Part shown: in pieces, positions 10,725 to 20,724 of the stretch
Numbering within the stretch: the first letter of the stretch is position 1
Layout of the letters: each line of letters starts with the position of its first letter
DNA from: Lysobacter defluvii IMMIB APB-9 = DSM 18482
GTDB taxonomy: Bacteria; Pseudomonadota; Gammaproteobacteria; Xanthomonadales; Xanthomonadaceae
DNA length: 64,000 nucleotides
Assembly (NCBI RefSeq): GCF_000423325.1
Contig: NZ_KE384007.1
Coordinates: forward strand, 189,491 to 253,490
Direction of reading: 5' to 3'
Made by a program: the position numbers and the translations under genes
The notes under the pieces: model-generated
The model's input: the letters and a program-made list of their open reading frames with translations, nothing else
Database searches by the model: none
Told to the model about the DNA's origin: nothing

Positions 10725-11777
10725 TCAGTCGTACTCGATCGTGAAGGTGGCCCGGGCACTGGCCCGGCCCGGCCGTACCTTGCCCGCGGTCGTCTGGATG
10801 TAACGCGCGCGCAGGGGCAGCTCGAATGTCTGCGTCCCCGGCCGGGTGCGACCGAGCGGGAGGCCTTGTCCGAACATCACCGGCGTTTCGCTCGGCCCGT
10901 CCGTCCGGACCACTTCCACCCCGATTCGGGTGGCGGACTGCGGCCCGGCATCGATCTCCAGCACGCCGGGGTGGGACGGCACGACGGCGGTACTGTCCAG
11001 GCGTACGGAGATATCGTCCTGCTGGCTGGCGACGTTGCTGCCCTGGCAGGTGAGGCGGATGGCGAAATCGCGGGCGTCCGCGCGGCTGCCCGCGCCCGTG
11101 AAGCGGCTGCTGGGCACCTGGCCGAAGTCCACCACGATGTTCTTGCTGCCGGCATCCACCTTGCAGGTCGGGTAGACGATCGTGGTGCCGCGGCCCTTGA
11201 AGGTCGAGGTGAGCACCGGACGCCCGGGTTCGCCTTCGACGTAGTAGGTGGTGAACGGCCCGTTGGTGGCGATGGGGCCGGAGCCGGTTTGGGCTGCTGT
11301 CTTGACCAGCTCGACGGTGAACTGGCCTCCGTCCAGCCTGTACCACCGTGTGCTGAACCACCCGCCGTTGAGCTGGAAATCGTGGGGGTAGTAGGTCGCC
11401 ACGGAGCTGCCGCGCCGGAAGACCCGGATGCCAACGCCGACGACTTGCGTGGGGTACACGTTGTCGAAGCCGGTGGGGCCCCCGTTCTGCGCGGCCTGCA
11501 GATAGCGTCCCAGGGCCGTGCCGGAGCTGAAGCTGGTGCAATAGATCGCGTTCTCCCGCTCGTTGATCGGAACCTCGATCCGCTTGATCACCGCGCCGAC
11601 GGGCAGTTCCGGCGGGATCACCACCTGGCCCATGTCCATCTGCACGTCCTGGGCCACGAACCCTGGTGCCACGCCGCACCACGCCGAGGCATCCGGCACC
11701 GCGATCAGCAGCGCCGCGGCGAGGACGCCGCAGGCAAGCAGTCCGCCAGGCCGGGACCGGCCATTCATTGGTCTCAT
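10725..11777 (-). CDS. Fimbrial tip protein/adhesin of the chaperone-usher operon
   Basis: The start chosen is the ATG overlapping the usher stop by 4 bp; a GTG 6 bp upstream also fits a GGAGG at 11787-11791. A signal peptide ends near PDASA. The 350-residue protein is about twice the size of a pilin. Its C-terminal half has the pilin pattern: CKVDAGSKNIVVDFGQV, CQGSN as the second cysteine of the disulfide, and a final beta-strand ending ATFTIEYD. The N-terminal half carries its own cysteines and no family I recognise. The architecture (receptor-binding domain plus pilin domain) and last position in a pilin-chaperone-usher-X operon identify it as the tip adhesin. The ligand cannot be read from the sequence. 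Confidence 0.83.
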   Translation of the reverse strand: MRPMNGRSRPGGLLACGVLAAALLIAVPDASAWCGVAPGFVAQDVQMDMGQVVIPPELPVGAVIKRIEVPINERENAIYCTSFSSGTALGRYLQAAQNGGPTGFDNVYPTQVVGVGIRVFRRGSSVATYYPHDFQLNGGWFSTRWYRLDGGQFTVELVKTAAQTGSGPIATNGPFTTYYVEGEPGRPVLTSTFKGRGTTIVYPTCKVDAGSKNIVVDFGQVPSSRFTGAGSRADARDFAIRLTCQGSNVASQQDDISVRLDSTAVVPSHPGVLEIDAGPQSATRIGVEVVRTDGPSETPVMFGQGLPLGRTRPGTQTFELPLRARYIQTTAGKVRPGRASARATFTIEYD

Positions 11778-14362
11778 CGGCACGCGGCCTCCAGTCGGGT
11801 AAATGCAACGGGCACCTCGCCGTCGCGCACCGGCTCGTCGTAATCAATCCGGCATTGTCCTGCGGCGCCTTCGCTCCACTGCACGAGCAGGCTGCCGGCG
11901 TCGTCCTCCGTGCGCACGTACGCCAGTCCGCCCTGTCCCACCATGCCGAGCACCTGGCCGGCGTCATCGAGCACCCGCGCACCGAACGGCAGCGGCTCGC
12001 CCGATGGGCGCGACGCATGGATCAGCAGCGCGCGGCCGTGTCGAGTCTCGAAACGCAGGCGACTGATTGCACCTGCATACGGGGCGATCGTCGCACTGGT
12101 GCTCTGCAGTTCGATGTCGTGCGGCATGTCGTACGGATCCAGGGTGACGGTGTTGAGCCGGTACGGCGAGACGTACGGCACCAGTGCGAAACCGTTACCG
12201 TCCACCTGCACGCCGGGCGCGTTCTGTACCCGCGCACCTGCTGCGCCGGGCGCCTGGACCAGCACCATGGTGTCGCCCCGCTGCGGCGCGAAGGTGGCGC
12301 CGCCGGAATGGACCACCACCGTGCCCGAGACCCCCGCCGTAGCCTGGCGGTAATCGGAGGCATGGCTGTAGGAGCCGCTCAGCGCTGCCACGGGGCTGCG
12401 GTAGTCGGCCGTCCCCGAGACGCTGGTACCGCCCTCCCGCGTGTCCGACACCGCGACCCCGTAATTGAAGGCGTAATCGGGTCCCGCCGAGCCGGTGATG
12501 CCGAGGCGGCTGCTCTGCCGGCCATCGCTCCCCGTCCCGAGATCGCCGGTGAGCGAGACTGGATTGACCGAGCGCCCCAGCGGCACACTGAAGCTGAGCA
12601 GGTATTGCGTGTCCGCGCCGCCATCGGGTTCGAAGCTGCGCACGGCGGAGACCCCGTAGTTCAGGCGCCTCCATGCGTTGTTGTAGCCGAACTGGAACTG
12701 GCGGGCGCTGTCGCGGCCACCCCAGAACTCGCGCACCGAACCGGTCAGGTACAGCGCGCCCCGGCCCTGTCCGAGCGGCTGGTTCAGGGTCAGCTGGAAC
12801 TGGCTGCGCTGGCGCAGCAGCTGGTCGGGACCGACGCCGCGCCGGGCGAGATCGCGTGCGAGGATCGCGTCCTGCAGCCCGAGGAAATCGCGGGTGGAAT
12901 ACCGGTACGCGGCCAGCGCGATGTTGGTCCCGGTGGCGCCGACCAGCTGGCTGTAGCCCAGGCGTACGCTGCGCCCGCTGCGGCGCTCCGCCCCGTCCAG
13001 CGACGCGCGAGCGTGGATCACGTCCAGTGCGAACGCCCCCACCGGCGTGGACACGCCGGCGCCGTACAGCACCGATGCGTAGTCCTCGCTGCCCGCGGCG
13101 CCGCCGTACAGCGTGAGCCGGTTGGCGATGCCGCGCTGGTAGGTGGCCTGCGCGACGGCCGGCGGGTCGAGGAGGTCCGGGTTGCGCGCACGGCCGACGG
13201 TGATCGCATAGCGCGAACTGCCGGGCCGGAGCATCTGCGCGACCGAGCCATAAGGCACGTTGAAGTTGCGGCGGCGTCCGTCCGCCTCCACCACCGTCAC
13301 TTCCAGGTCCCCGCCGTACCCCGTGGGGTAGAGGTCGTCGATGACGAAGCTGCCCGGGGCCACGGAAACCGAGTGGATCAGCTGGCCGTTCTGGCGGATC
13401 TCCACCCGGGCGCTGGTCTCGGCGATGCCGCGCACGACCGGGGCGTAACCGCGCAGCGAGTCGGGCAGCATCCGATCATCACTCACCAGGCTGACGCCGC
13501 GGTAGGCGATCGAGTCGAACAGCTCGCCGCTGGTGTGGGCATCGCCCAGCGTCAGAACCCCACGCAGCGACGGCAGCGGGCGCCGCAGGTAGGTGGCGAT
13601 GTTCTCCCAGTCGCTGCCATCGCCTTCCGACCAGGACAGGCTGGCGTCGTGGCGCAGCTGCCAGCCGGCCAGGTTGAGGCCGCTGTTGAGGCCCAGGTAT
13701 GCGCTACGGCTGTCCCGCGAGGCGCCATCATGGCGGCTGCGGCTGTCCATGGCGCTCAACTGGTAGCCGACGTAGCCGGCGCTGATGCCCGGGTCCCACA
13801 ACGCCGGGCTGACGTAGCCACGCGGCGTGCGGCGCATGAAGGCCTGGGGAATGTCCAGGTCGTAGCGGAGGTCGGCCGGGTCGAACCGCGCCCGTGCGTC
13901 CGGGATCCAGTCCTCCACCCGACGGCAGGCCTCGCCCTCGCCGGCGACGTCCAGCACCGCGCCCGAGTCGGCCCCGAGCTCCTCCAGCACGGTCAGGCTG
14001 AGGCACGCGGACGCCCGGCCGTCTTCGGCGGCGCTGAATTCCAGGTCCCGCCGCCCGTTCCAGCGGCCATTGACGTAGACGTCCACGCGATACATGCCCG
14101 CCACCACGGGGTTGCCGCGGGCAAACGCGGACAGGTCGATCCGGGCGGCGGCACCCGACAGGAAGGCGGGATTGAAGCGCGCGGGTTCAGGCGCATCGGC
14201 GGCGTCGGCATCGCCGGCCGGACCGGACGCCATCGCCGGTGCCGCCAGCGCCAGCGCAACGCCGGCCGCCACCGCCCAGCGGGGAAGCAGGCACCGCGGT
14301 GCCCGCCCTGCCCTTCGACGGGAAAGGCTGCTGCTCGTCAGGTCCTCCAAGCCGCCCCCCAC
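11774..14362 (-). CDS. Fimbrial outer membrane usher protein
   Basis: Ushers are 24-strand outer membrane barrels that take pilin-chaperone complexes and assemble the fibre. The product (862 residues) has the N-terminal usher domain (FNPAFLSG, DLSAFARGN, PVVAGMYRVDVYVNG), a long barrel region with the conserved GDAHTSGELFDSIAYRGVSL and SVAPGSFVIDDLYPTG, and a C-terminal domain with the plug-like GNGFALVPYVSPY. The start is uncertain: in-frame GTG at 14362 or TTG at 14350 both leave a usable signal peptide ending APAMA. Longer frames only read through the chaperone gene. It follows the chaperone stop by 16 bp and overlaps the tip-protein gene. Confidence 0.94.
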   Translation of the reverse strand: MGGGLEDLTSSSLSRRRAGRAPRCLLPRWAVAAGVALALAAPAMASGPAGDADAADAPEPARFNPAFLSGAAARIDLSAFARGNPVVAGMYRVDVYVNGRWNGRRDLEFSAAEDGRASACLSLTVLEELGADSGAVLDVAGEGEACRRVEDWIPDARARFDPADLRYDLDIPQAFMRRTPRGYVSPALWDPGISAGYVGYQLSAMDSRSRHDGASRDSRSAYLGLNSGLNLAGWQLRHDASLSWSEGDGSDWENIATYLRRPLPSLRGVLTLGDAHTSGELFDSIAYRGVSLVSDDRMLPDSLRGYAPVVRGIAETSARVEIRQNGQLIHSVSVAPGSFVIDDLYPTGYGGDLEVTVVEADGRRRNFNVPYGSVAQMLRPGSSRYAITVGRARNPDLLDPPAVAQATYQRGIANRLTLYGGAAGSEDYASVLYGAGVSTPVGAFALDVIHARASLDGAERRSGRSVRLGYSQLVGATGTNIALAAYRYSTRDFLGLQDAILARDLARRGVGPDQLLRQRSQFQLTLNQPLGQGRGALYLTGSVREFWGGRDSARQFQFGYNNAWRRLNYGVSAVRSFEPDGGADTQYLLSFSVPLGRSVNPVSLTGDLGTGSDGRQSSRLGITGSAGPDYAFNYGVAVSDTREGGTSVSGTADYRSPVAALSGSYSHASDYRQATAGVSGTVVVHSGGATFAPQRGDTMVLVQAPGAAGARVQNAPGVQVDGNGFALVPYVSPYRLNTVTLDPYDMPHDIELQSTSATIAPYAGAISRLRFETRHGRALLIHASRPSGEPLPFGARVLDDAGQVLGMVGQGGLAYVRTEDDAGSLLVQWSEGAAGQCRIDYDEPVRDGEVPVAFTRLEAACR

Positions 14363-14378
14363 GACTGAACCAGTCAGT

Positions 14379-15098
14379 TCACGGCTCCACCGCCGAGGTG
14401 TACTCGACGCGCCCGCCGTAATCGTTGACCGTGGTGAATGCCACCTGCCCGACCGGACCATCCACCGGCCAACGGGCCGATTCCCCCGGCGCCAGCATCC
14501 GGCCCTTGTCTTCCAGGGTCTGCAGTCCGGTGCCGTCGGCGCTGCGCGCCTGCAGCCCGACCACGGTGACGTGGAACGGCGTCGGGTTGGTGACCTGCAG
14601 CACCGCCGCGCCACCGGTCCATTGCAGCGCTTCCGGTGCTTCGTTGGCCGTGCCGGGCAGCCCCTGCGGCCGGTAGAACAGCTTGACGCGGGAGCGGAAG
14701 GCGACCTGCAGGTAGTTCTGCTCCGCGCCGGCATCCGGCGCCGGCGGCACCTCCAGCACGTTGAGCCAGTACACCGATTCGCGATCCGGCGGCAGCGGCT
14801 CGCCGGCAAAGATGATGCGCAGCGCCTGCCCACGACCCGGCTCGATCCGGCTGATCGGCGGGGTGATCACGAAGGGTGCGGCGCTGTCTTCCGGCGCCTG
14901 GTCGGGATCACCGCTGTCGATCCACGCCTGCACCAGCGCCGGGCTGTCGCCGGTATTGGTCAGCTGCACGGTGACCTCGCGCGACTGCGCCGGATAGACC
15001 ACCCGGGTGCCGTTGATGATCACGCCCGCCATCGCCGGCAGGCTGCAGGTGAGCAGGAGCGTTGCGGCGAGCAACGCCCGGGCGAGGAAAGGCTTCAT
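14379..15098 (-). CDS. Periplasmic fimbrial chaperone (PapD family)
   Basis: PapD-like chaperones donate a beta-strand to nascent pilins and hand them to the usher. The 239-residue protein has a clear signal peptide (ending AMA), then GVIINGTRVVYPAQSREVTV, the conserved start of the first Ig domain. Next come EPGRGQALRIIF and SVYWLNVLEVPP, the family signature with the subunit-binding strand, and later RSRVKLFYRP. The second domain ends NDYGGRVEYTSAV. It sits between pilin and usher, as in Stenotrophomonas SMF-1 fimbriae. The gene starts 68 bp after the pilin stop. Confidence 0.95.
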   Translation of the reverse strand: MKPFLARALLAATLLLTCSLPAMAGVIINGTRVVYPAQSREVTVQLTNTGDSPALVQAWIDSGDPDQAPEDSAAPFVITPPISRIEPGRGQALRIIFAGEPLPPDRESVYWLNVLEVPPAPDAGAEQNYLQVAFRSRVKLFYRPQGLPGTANEAPEALQWTGGAAVLQVTNPTPFHVTVVGLQARSADGTGLQTLEDKGRMLAPGESARWPVDGPVGQVAFTTVNDYGGRVEYTSAVEP

Positions 15099-15166
15099 CG
15101 AGTGCCGTCCAGCGTCGCACCGGGCGGCACGCTGTCCTTGAACAGCGCGCTGCCCGGCATCGCGGG

Positions 15167-15697
15167 TCAGTTGTAGATGACCGTGTAGCTGATGCTGGTG
15201 GCGACATCACCCGCGGTGGCTGCGCCGGTGGCGTAGTACTCGGCGGCGTAGTCGAGGCTCGCCGCGCCATCGCTGGCCACGGACACCCACTGGGAGTTGG
15301 CCTGCGCGGTGCCGGAAGCCTGCACCGGGATCGGCTGGCCGTTGTCGCCCAGCAGCTGGACCTGGACGTTGCCGGCCGTGCCCTGGTTGTTCAGGCGGCC
15401 ACTGGCGTTGTCGACAGTGGATCCGGGCTCGAAGTAGGTGGCGACCTGGCCGGCCGGGCAGTTCGCCAGGGTGATCGCGAACCCGGTGCGGCCGGCGGTC
15501 TGGCCCGCCGCGGACAGCGCGCTGCTGGCGACCGTTGGCAGGTTGACGGTGAAGTCGGCGCCGCCCGGAGTGGTGATCGAGCAGGTCTGTGCGGTGACTT
15601 CGCCGTTGAAGGTGATGGTGCCGTCGGCAGCGAAGGCCGACATCGGGATCGCCGCGGCGATGGTAAGCATGGTGGCCAGAGCGGTGGACTTGCGCAT
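15167..15697 (-). CDS. Type 1 fimbrial major subunit (pilin)
   Basis: The start is the ATG giving MRKSTALATM, preceded by AGGGGA about 8 bp upstream. A 23-residue signal peptide ends AFA. The mature protein starts DGTITFNGEVTAQTCSI, the donor-strand-accepting pilin N-terminus with the first conserved Cys. The partner is in ITLANCPAG and the protein ends ATSISYTVIYN, the beta-zipper with penultimate Tyr used for chaperone binding. It is 176 residues, the normal size. First in the operon, it is probably the main fibre subunit. A possible sigma-54-type promoter lies 109-125 bp upstream of the ATG. Confidence 0.93.
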   Translation of the reverse strand: MRKSTALATMLTIAAAIPMSAFAADGTITFNGEVTAQTCSITTPGGADFTVNLPTVASSALSAAGQTAGRTGFAITLANCPAGQVATYFEPGSTVDNASGRLNNQGTAGNVQVQLLGDNGQPIPVQASGTAQANSQWVSVASDGAASLDYAAEYYATGAATAGDVATSISYTVIYN

Positions 15698-16029
15698 TCG
15701 GATTCCCCTGAGACGGATGTGGTGATTTCGATTCCGGCGAGGCCCATGGCTGCGTGCCGGCAGATCAATCGCGAACTGGGTCACGGTTCGCTCGGGCAAG
15801 CATCACACAAGAACCGTGCCAATTAATGAACACCGCCCTGCCTCCGCGCCAGTATTCCGTCACTGGCCGGGGTGACTTTCCACGGCACTATCCGACCCGG
15901 ACCGGTGACGCAATCGGGCGGACTGCCAGGCGTCACACCCGTTGCGCGCTCCCCGTCACAGATTGATGGACACGCTCTCTAGCATCCCTCCGGCCGGCCG
16001 TAAGCCAGAACGACCGCCGGAGAGACTTG
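15698..16029. other. Intergenic control region between divergent fimbrial genes
   Basis: This 332-bp gap separates the pilin gene (minus) from the short pilin-like gene (plus) and must contain both promoters. It includes a locally AT-rich stretch around 15800-15830. Immediately before the plus-strand gene is GGAGAG at 16017-16022, a good ribosome-binding site. No open reading frame, RNA gene or invertible-element repeat is visible, so I see no sign of a phase-variation switch of the fimS kind. Confidence 0.6.
15806..15822 (-). promoter_or_regulatory. Candidate sigma-54 (-24/-12) promoter for the fimbrial operon
   Basis: On the minus strand this reads TTGGCACGGTTCTTGTG. The sigma-54 consensus is TGGCACG, four bases, then TTGC; here the GG at -24 and its flank match and the spacing GG-N10-GT is right, with one mismatch (T for C) in the -12 dinucleotide. 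It points toward the pilin gene, with 108 bp between the site and the ATG. No activator gene is adjacent. The match is by eye only. Confidence 0.35.
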
Positions 16030-16404
16030 ATGCGACGCATTGCACTGATGGCCTGCCTGCCCGTCCTTCTGGGGGCGCCCACGGCGGCGCTCGCCGACGG
16101 CGTGATCCGCTTCAGCGGGCGGATCGTCGAAGCTCCCTGCGCAATCCGCGTACCAGCGGACGGTCAATTCGCACTGACCGGTTGTCCGCTTTCCGCCGAA
16201 GGCTCGACCCTGACCATCGAAAGGTCGGGCCCCGGCGCCGGAGCACGGCTGGTAGACGTGGCGTCGGGCGCGGCGGCGGAGCGGCTTCCGGTCGCCGCTG
16301 CCGAGGTCGCGGTCGACCGGCGCAACTTCTCGTCCCACTACCGGATCGAACCGGCGACGCCCGGCTCCACCGACGCCTACCTGGTCAGCCTCGACTATCT
16401 CTGA
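16030..16404 (+). CDS. Short secreted pilin-like protein
   Basis: The start is the ATG at 16030, with GGAGAG about 8 bp upstream. The 124-residue product has a signal peptide ending ALA, and the mature N-terminus DGVIRFSGRIVEAPCAI parallels the neighbouring pilin (DGTITFNGEVTAQTCSI) strand for strand. A second cysteine follows in TGCP, only 15 residues after the first (C37 and C52); in the neighbouring pilin the separation is much larger. The C-terminus alternates hydrophobic residues (AYLVSLDYL), like a beta-zipper strand. I infer a reduced pilin fold, perhaps a minor or terminator subunit, transcribed divergently from the main operon. No named family is recognised with certainty. Confidence 0.7.
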   Translation: MRRIALMACLPVLLGAPTAALADGVIRFSGRIVEAPCAIRVPADGQFALTGCPLSAEGSTLTIERSGPGAGARLVDVASGAAAERLPVAAAEVAVDRRNFSSHYRIEPATPGSTDAYLVSLDYL

Positions 16405-16448
16405 GCTGCCGGTGCCGCGATAATGGCGCGGCCAGTCGGACGGGGTAG

Positions 16449-17267
16449 ATGATGGACTTCATGCAGGCACTGAGGCGGCGCTGGGCGGACGTGGACTCCC
16501 TCGTCTGCGTGGGCCTGGACCCCGAGCCCTCCCGCTTTCCGCACCGCTTCGCGGGCGACGACGACGCGGTGTTCCGGTTCTGCCGCGACATCGTCGATGC
16601 GACGGCGGCGCACGCATGTGCATTCAAGCCGCAGATCGCGCACTTCGCCGCCCTGGGCGCCGAGGCATCGCTTGAACGGCTGATCGCCCATGTCCATGAG
16701 GTGCATCCCGGGATCCCGGTGATCCTGGACTCCAAGCGCGGCGACATCGGCAGCACGGCCCGGTACTACGCCACCGAGGCCTTCGGCCGCTACGGCGCCG
16801 ACGCCGTCACAGCCAACCCGTACCTGGGCCGGGACTCGGTGCAGCCGTTCCTGGATCACGCCGACCGTGGCGTGGTGATCCTGTGCCGGACCTCCAACCC
16901 CGGCGCCGGCGACCTGCAGGACCTGCCGGTCGACGACGGCAAGCCGCTGTACCAGCACGTCGCGGCAAAGATTGCCGGCGAATGGAACGGCAACGGCAAC
17001 TGCGCGCTGGTGGTCGGCGCGACCTGGCCGGAACAGCTGCGCGAGGTGCGTGCGATCGTCGGCAACATGCCGCTGCTGGTGCCGGGTGTCGGCGCACAGG
17101 GCGGCGATGTCGAGGCGGTGGTGTCGAACGCCAAGAGCGCCGACGGCTCTGGGCTGGTGATCAGCTCGTCGCGGGCGATCCTGTATGCGTCGTCCGGCGA
17201 TGACTACGCGGACGCGGCAGCTCGTGCGGCACGCGATCTGCGGGATTCCATCAACCGGTACCGGTGA
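16449..17267 (+). CDS. pyrF: Orotidine 5'-phosphate decarboxylase (subfamily 2)
   Basis: PyrF decarboxylates OMP to UMP, the last step of de novo pyrimidine nucleotide synthesis. The 272-residue protein has the catalytic DSKRGDIGST (Lys and Asp of the DxKxxD array) and CVGLDPEPSRFP near the N-terminus, typical of the longer subfamily 2 (PyrF type II). It also has VGATWPEQLREVR and PLLVPGVGAQGGD at the phosphate-binding end. Two adjacent ATG codons start the frame. It lies 44 bp after the pilin-like gene and 55 bp before the permease gene, and may be cotranscribed with the permease, both handling nucleobases. Confidence 0.96.
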   Translation: MMDFMQALRRRWADVDSLVCVGLDPEPSRFPHRFAGDDDAVFRFCRDIVDATAAHACAFKPQIAHFAALGAEASLERLIAHVHEVHPGIPVILDSKRGDIGSTARYYATEAFGRYGADAVTANPYLGRDSVQPFLDHADRGVVILCRTSNPGAGDLQDLPVDDGKPLYQHVAAKIAGEWNGNGNCALVVGATWPEQLREVRAIVGNMPLLVPGVGAQGGDVEAVVSNAKSADGSGLVISSSRAILYASSGDDYADAAARAARDLRDSINRYR

Positions 17268-17322
17268 GGTTCGGCGCAATGCGCCGGGCCGGCAATCCAC
17301 GGCACACCCCCAGGATGATGCG

Positions 17323-18639
<1,317 letters not shown>

Positions 18640-18645
18640 CCGGGA

Positions 18646-18674
18646 CTGGATCCCCGCGTGCGCGGGGATGACGG
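18646..18674. repeat. Short palindromic repeat, family 2 (ATCCCCGCG-TG-CGCGGGGAT)
   Basis: A perfect 9-bp inverted repeat around a TG centre is flanked by CTGG on the left and GACGG on the right. It ends exactly where the pncB stop codon begins, and lies just after the NCS2 permease stop. Related copies occur at 46751-46886, 56661-56688 and 58379-58442. It could act as a terminator for the converging genes, though no T run follows. Confidence 0.8.
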
Positions 18675-19850
18675 TTAGTCGACCTGGAATACCTGCCGGA
18701 GGTAGGCGAGGTAGCCCGGGTCGTCGCACATCGTCTTGCCCGGCGAATCGCTCAGCTTGGCCACCGGCTGCCCGTTGCAGCGGACCATCTTCATCACGAT
18801 GCTCAGCGGCGGCACGCCCAGGTCGTTGGTCAGGTTGGTGCCGATGCCGAAGGACATCCGCGCCCGGCCGCGGAAGCGGGCGTAGAGCTGCATCACCCGG
18901 TCCACGTCCAGGCTGTCGCTGAAGACCAGCACCTTGGTGCGCGGGTCGATGTTGTAGCCGCGCAGGTGCTCGATCAGGCGTTCGCCCCATTCGAACGGGT
19001 CACCGGAGTCGTGGCGCATGCCGTCGAAGAGCTTGCAGAAGTACAGGTCGAAGTCGCGCAGGAAGGCGTCCAGGCCGATCACGTCGGTCAGCGCGATGCC
19101 CAGGTCGCCGCGGTACTCGCGGGCCCAGGTGTCGAAGGCGGCGACCTGGGAGTCGCGCAGGCGCGGACCGAGGGCCTGGAACGCCTGCAGCCACTCGTGC
19201 GCCATCGTGCCCTGGGGATTGAGGCCATGGCGGCGGGCCAGGTCGACGTTGCTGGTGCCGGCGAACTTTTCGCCCAGTTCCGCGGCCAGCATCCCGACCA
19301 CCTCGCCGTGCCATTCGCGCGAGTAGCGGCGGCGGGTGCCGAAGTCGGTGATGCGGCAGTCCTCGTAGCCGACCGCGTCGCGCAGGCGGGCGGCCTTTTC
19401 GCGCAGGCGGCGCAGGCCCTCGGCGCGGGTGCCCTCGCCCGCCACGCCGCGCATGTGGACCTCGCTGATGATGGCCAGCAGCGGGACCTCGAACAGGATC
19501 GTGTGCAACCAAGGGCCGGTGACCTCCAGCTCGATGCCCCCGGGCTCGTCGGCGGACGGGCGCAGCGCCAGGTACTTGCGATCCAGATGGAACAGCCCGA
19601 GGAAGTCGACGAAGTCGGGCTTGAGGAAGCGCAGGCCGCGCAGGTACTCCAGCTCGCCGGGGGTGAAGCGCAGCGCGCACAGCGCGTCGATCTCGGCGGA
19701 GATCGCGTCGAGGTCGCGCGCCAGGTCGACGCCAGGGGTGCGGCAGCGGAACCGGTACTGGGCGTGTGCGCCGGGGTGCTGGTGCAGCACCGCCTGCATC
19801 ATCGTCAGCTTGTACAGGTCGGTGTCGAGAAGGGATTCGATGACCGGCAT
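18675..19850 (-). CDS. pncB: Nicotinate phosphoribosyltransferase
   Basis: PncB makes nicotinate mononucleotide from nicotinic acid and PRPP, with ATP, in the NAD salvage pathway. The start is the ATG giving [17 protein letters not shown], the typical family N-terminus, with GAGGT upstream. The 391-residue protein has [10 protein letters not shown], the [23 protein letters not shown] block around the phosphoribosyl site, and [18 protein letters not shown] and GIGTNLTND near the C-terminus. The adjacent nucleobase permease converges on it and does not share its operon. It is 7 bp downstream of a glycosyltransferase gene and may be the last gene of that long transcript. Confidence 0.97.
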   Translation of the reverse strand: MPVIESLLDTDLYKLTMMQAVLHQHPGAHAQYRFRCRTPGVDLARDLDAISAEIDALCALRFTPGELEYLRGLRFLKPDFVDFLGLFHLDRKYLALRPSADEPGGIELEVTGPWLHTILFEVPLLAIISEVHMRGVAGEGTRAEGLRRLREKAARLRDAVGYEDCRITDFGTRRRYSREWHGEVVGMLAAELGEKFAGTSNVDLARRHGLNPQGTMAHEWLQAFQALGPRLRDSQVAAFDTWAREYRGDLGIALTDVIGLDAFLRDFDLYFCKLFDGMRHDSGDPFEWGERLIEHLRGYNIDPRTKVLVFSDSLDVDRVMQLYARFRGRARMSFGIGTNLTNDLGVPPLSIVMKMVRCNGQPVAKLSDSPGKTMCDDPGYLAYLRQVFQVD

Positions 19851-19857
19851 CGGGACC

Positions 19858-20724
19858 TCATTCGCGCGACGCGGCGCGCAGCACGGCGAGCGGGAAACGC
19901 GCCCACACTGCCAGCCACACCGCGACGCGGGTGCCAAGGCCGCGCCGGGGCGCCTCGAACTTGCGGAAGTAGCGCCACAGGCCGCGGTGCTTGTTCCACT
20001 CCACGAACACCGGTCGCGAGCGGCTGGACACGCCGCGCACGTGCATCACGCGGACGTGGTTGGCGACCCCGATCGCCGCGCCGGCCTCGCGCGCGCGGCG
20101 GCACAGGTCCAGGTCCTCGGCGTGCAGGCGGTAGGCCTCGTCGAAGCCGCCGAGGTGGTCGAACAGGGTGCGGCGCATCAGCATCAGCGCGCCGGAGATG
20201 GCCTGGACCGGTTGCAGCTCGAGGCGGTCGTCGGGTGGGATCGCCATCGCCGCGGAGGTGTTTTCGCCGGGGCGCAGCAGGGCCCCCAGCATGGCGGCGA
20301 AGTCCGGGTCGCGGCGGCGTGCGGCGGCGTCGCGGACGGCGTCCTCGCCCACCAGGTCCGCGCCCAGCAAGGTCCATGGGTTCTGGCGCGCCAGCGCCAC
20401 CATCCGCGCCAGCGAATCCGGTTCCACCATCAAATCCGGGTTCACCAGCGCCACCCAGCGCGCCAGGTCCGGATGGACCGCGGCGACGCCCTGGTTGCAG
20501 GCGGTGCCGAAGCCGGGGTTGTCCGGGTTGGCGATGAAGCGCACCCTCGGGTCGGCGGTGGCGTGGCGCTGCACGATGGCCAGCGTCTCGTCGGTTGAGG
20601 CGTTGTCGACCACGCGGATCGCGGTGACGCCCTCCGCGTCGCGCAGGCGCAGCAGGCACTCGTCGATCGTCGATCCGCTCTGGTAGGTGACCACCACCGC
20701 GGCGATGCTGCCCGGCGCGCTCAC
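19858..20724 (-). CDS. Family 2 glycosyltransferase (rhamnosyltransferase-like)
   Basis: The start is a GTG overlapping the stop of the preceding gene (GTGA), giving a 288-residue protein with no signal peptide. The N-terminal GT-A fold is clear: [15 protein letters not shown], then [10 protein letters not shown] for nucleotide-sugar binding, [14 protein letters not shown] and [13 protein letters not shown] in the place of the DxD motif. The acceptor side has [31 protein letters not shown], whose ED is the usual catalytic base region. A basic C-terminal tail may touch the membrane. It is likely to add a sugar to a surface polysaccharide or protein. The donor and acceptor are unknown, though rmlBAD for dTDP-rhamnose lies in the same window. 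Confidence 0.85.
   Translation of the reverse strand: MSAPGSIAAVVVTYQSGSTIDECLLRLRDAEGVTAIRVVDNASTDETLAIVQRHATADPRVRFIANPDNPGFGTACNQGVAAVHPDLARWVALVNPDLMVEPDSLARMVALARQNPWTLLGADLVGEDAVRDAAARRRDPDFAAMLGALLRPGENTSAAMAIPPDDRLELQPVQAISGALMLMRRTLFDHLGGFDEAYRLHAEDLDLCRRAREAGAAIGVANHVRVMHVRGVSSRSRPVFVEWNKHRGLWRYFRKFEAPRRGLGTRVAVWLAVWARFPLAVLRAASRE

Noticed and set aside
11666-14368. 900-codon plus-strand frame opposite the usher
   Set aside because: Antisense shadow; Arg/Ala/Gly/His-rich with no domain, whereas the minus strand has the usher signatures and the operon order.
14362-14833. N-terminal extension of the usher frame through the chaperone gene
   Set aside because: It would overlap the whole second half of a clear PapD-family gene and has a Cys/Arg-rich, non-secretory sequence; a start at 14362 or 14350 leaves a normal signal peptide.
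15698-16029. Invertible promoter (fimS-like) controlling fimbriae
   Set aside because: No pair of inverted repeats of suitable length flanks the region and no FimB/FimE recombinase is nearby.
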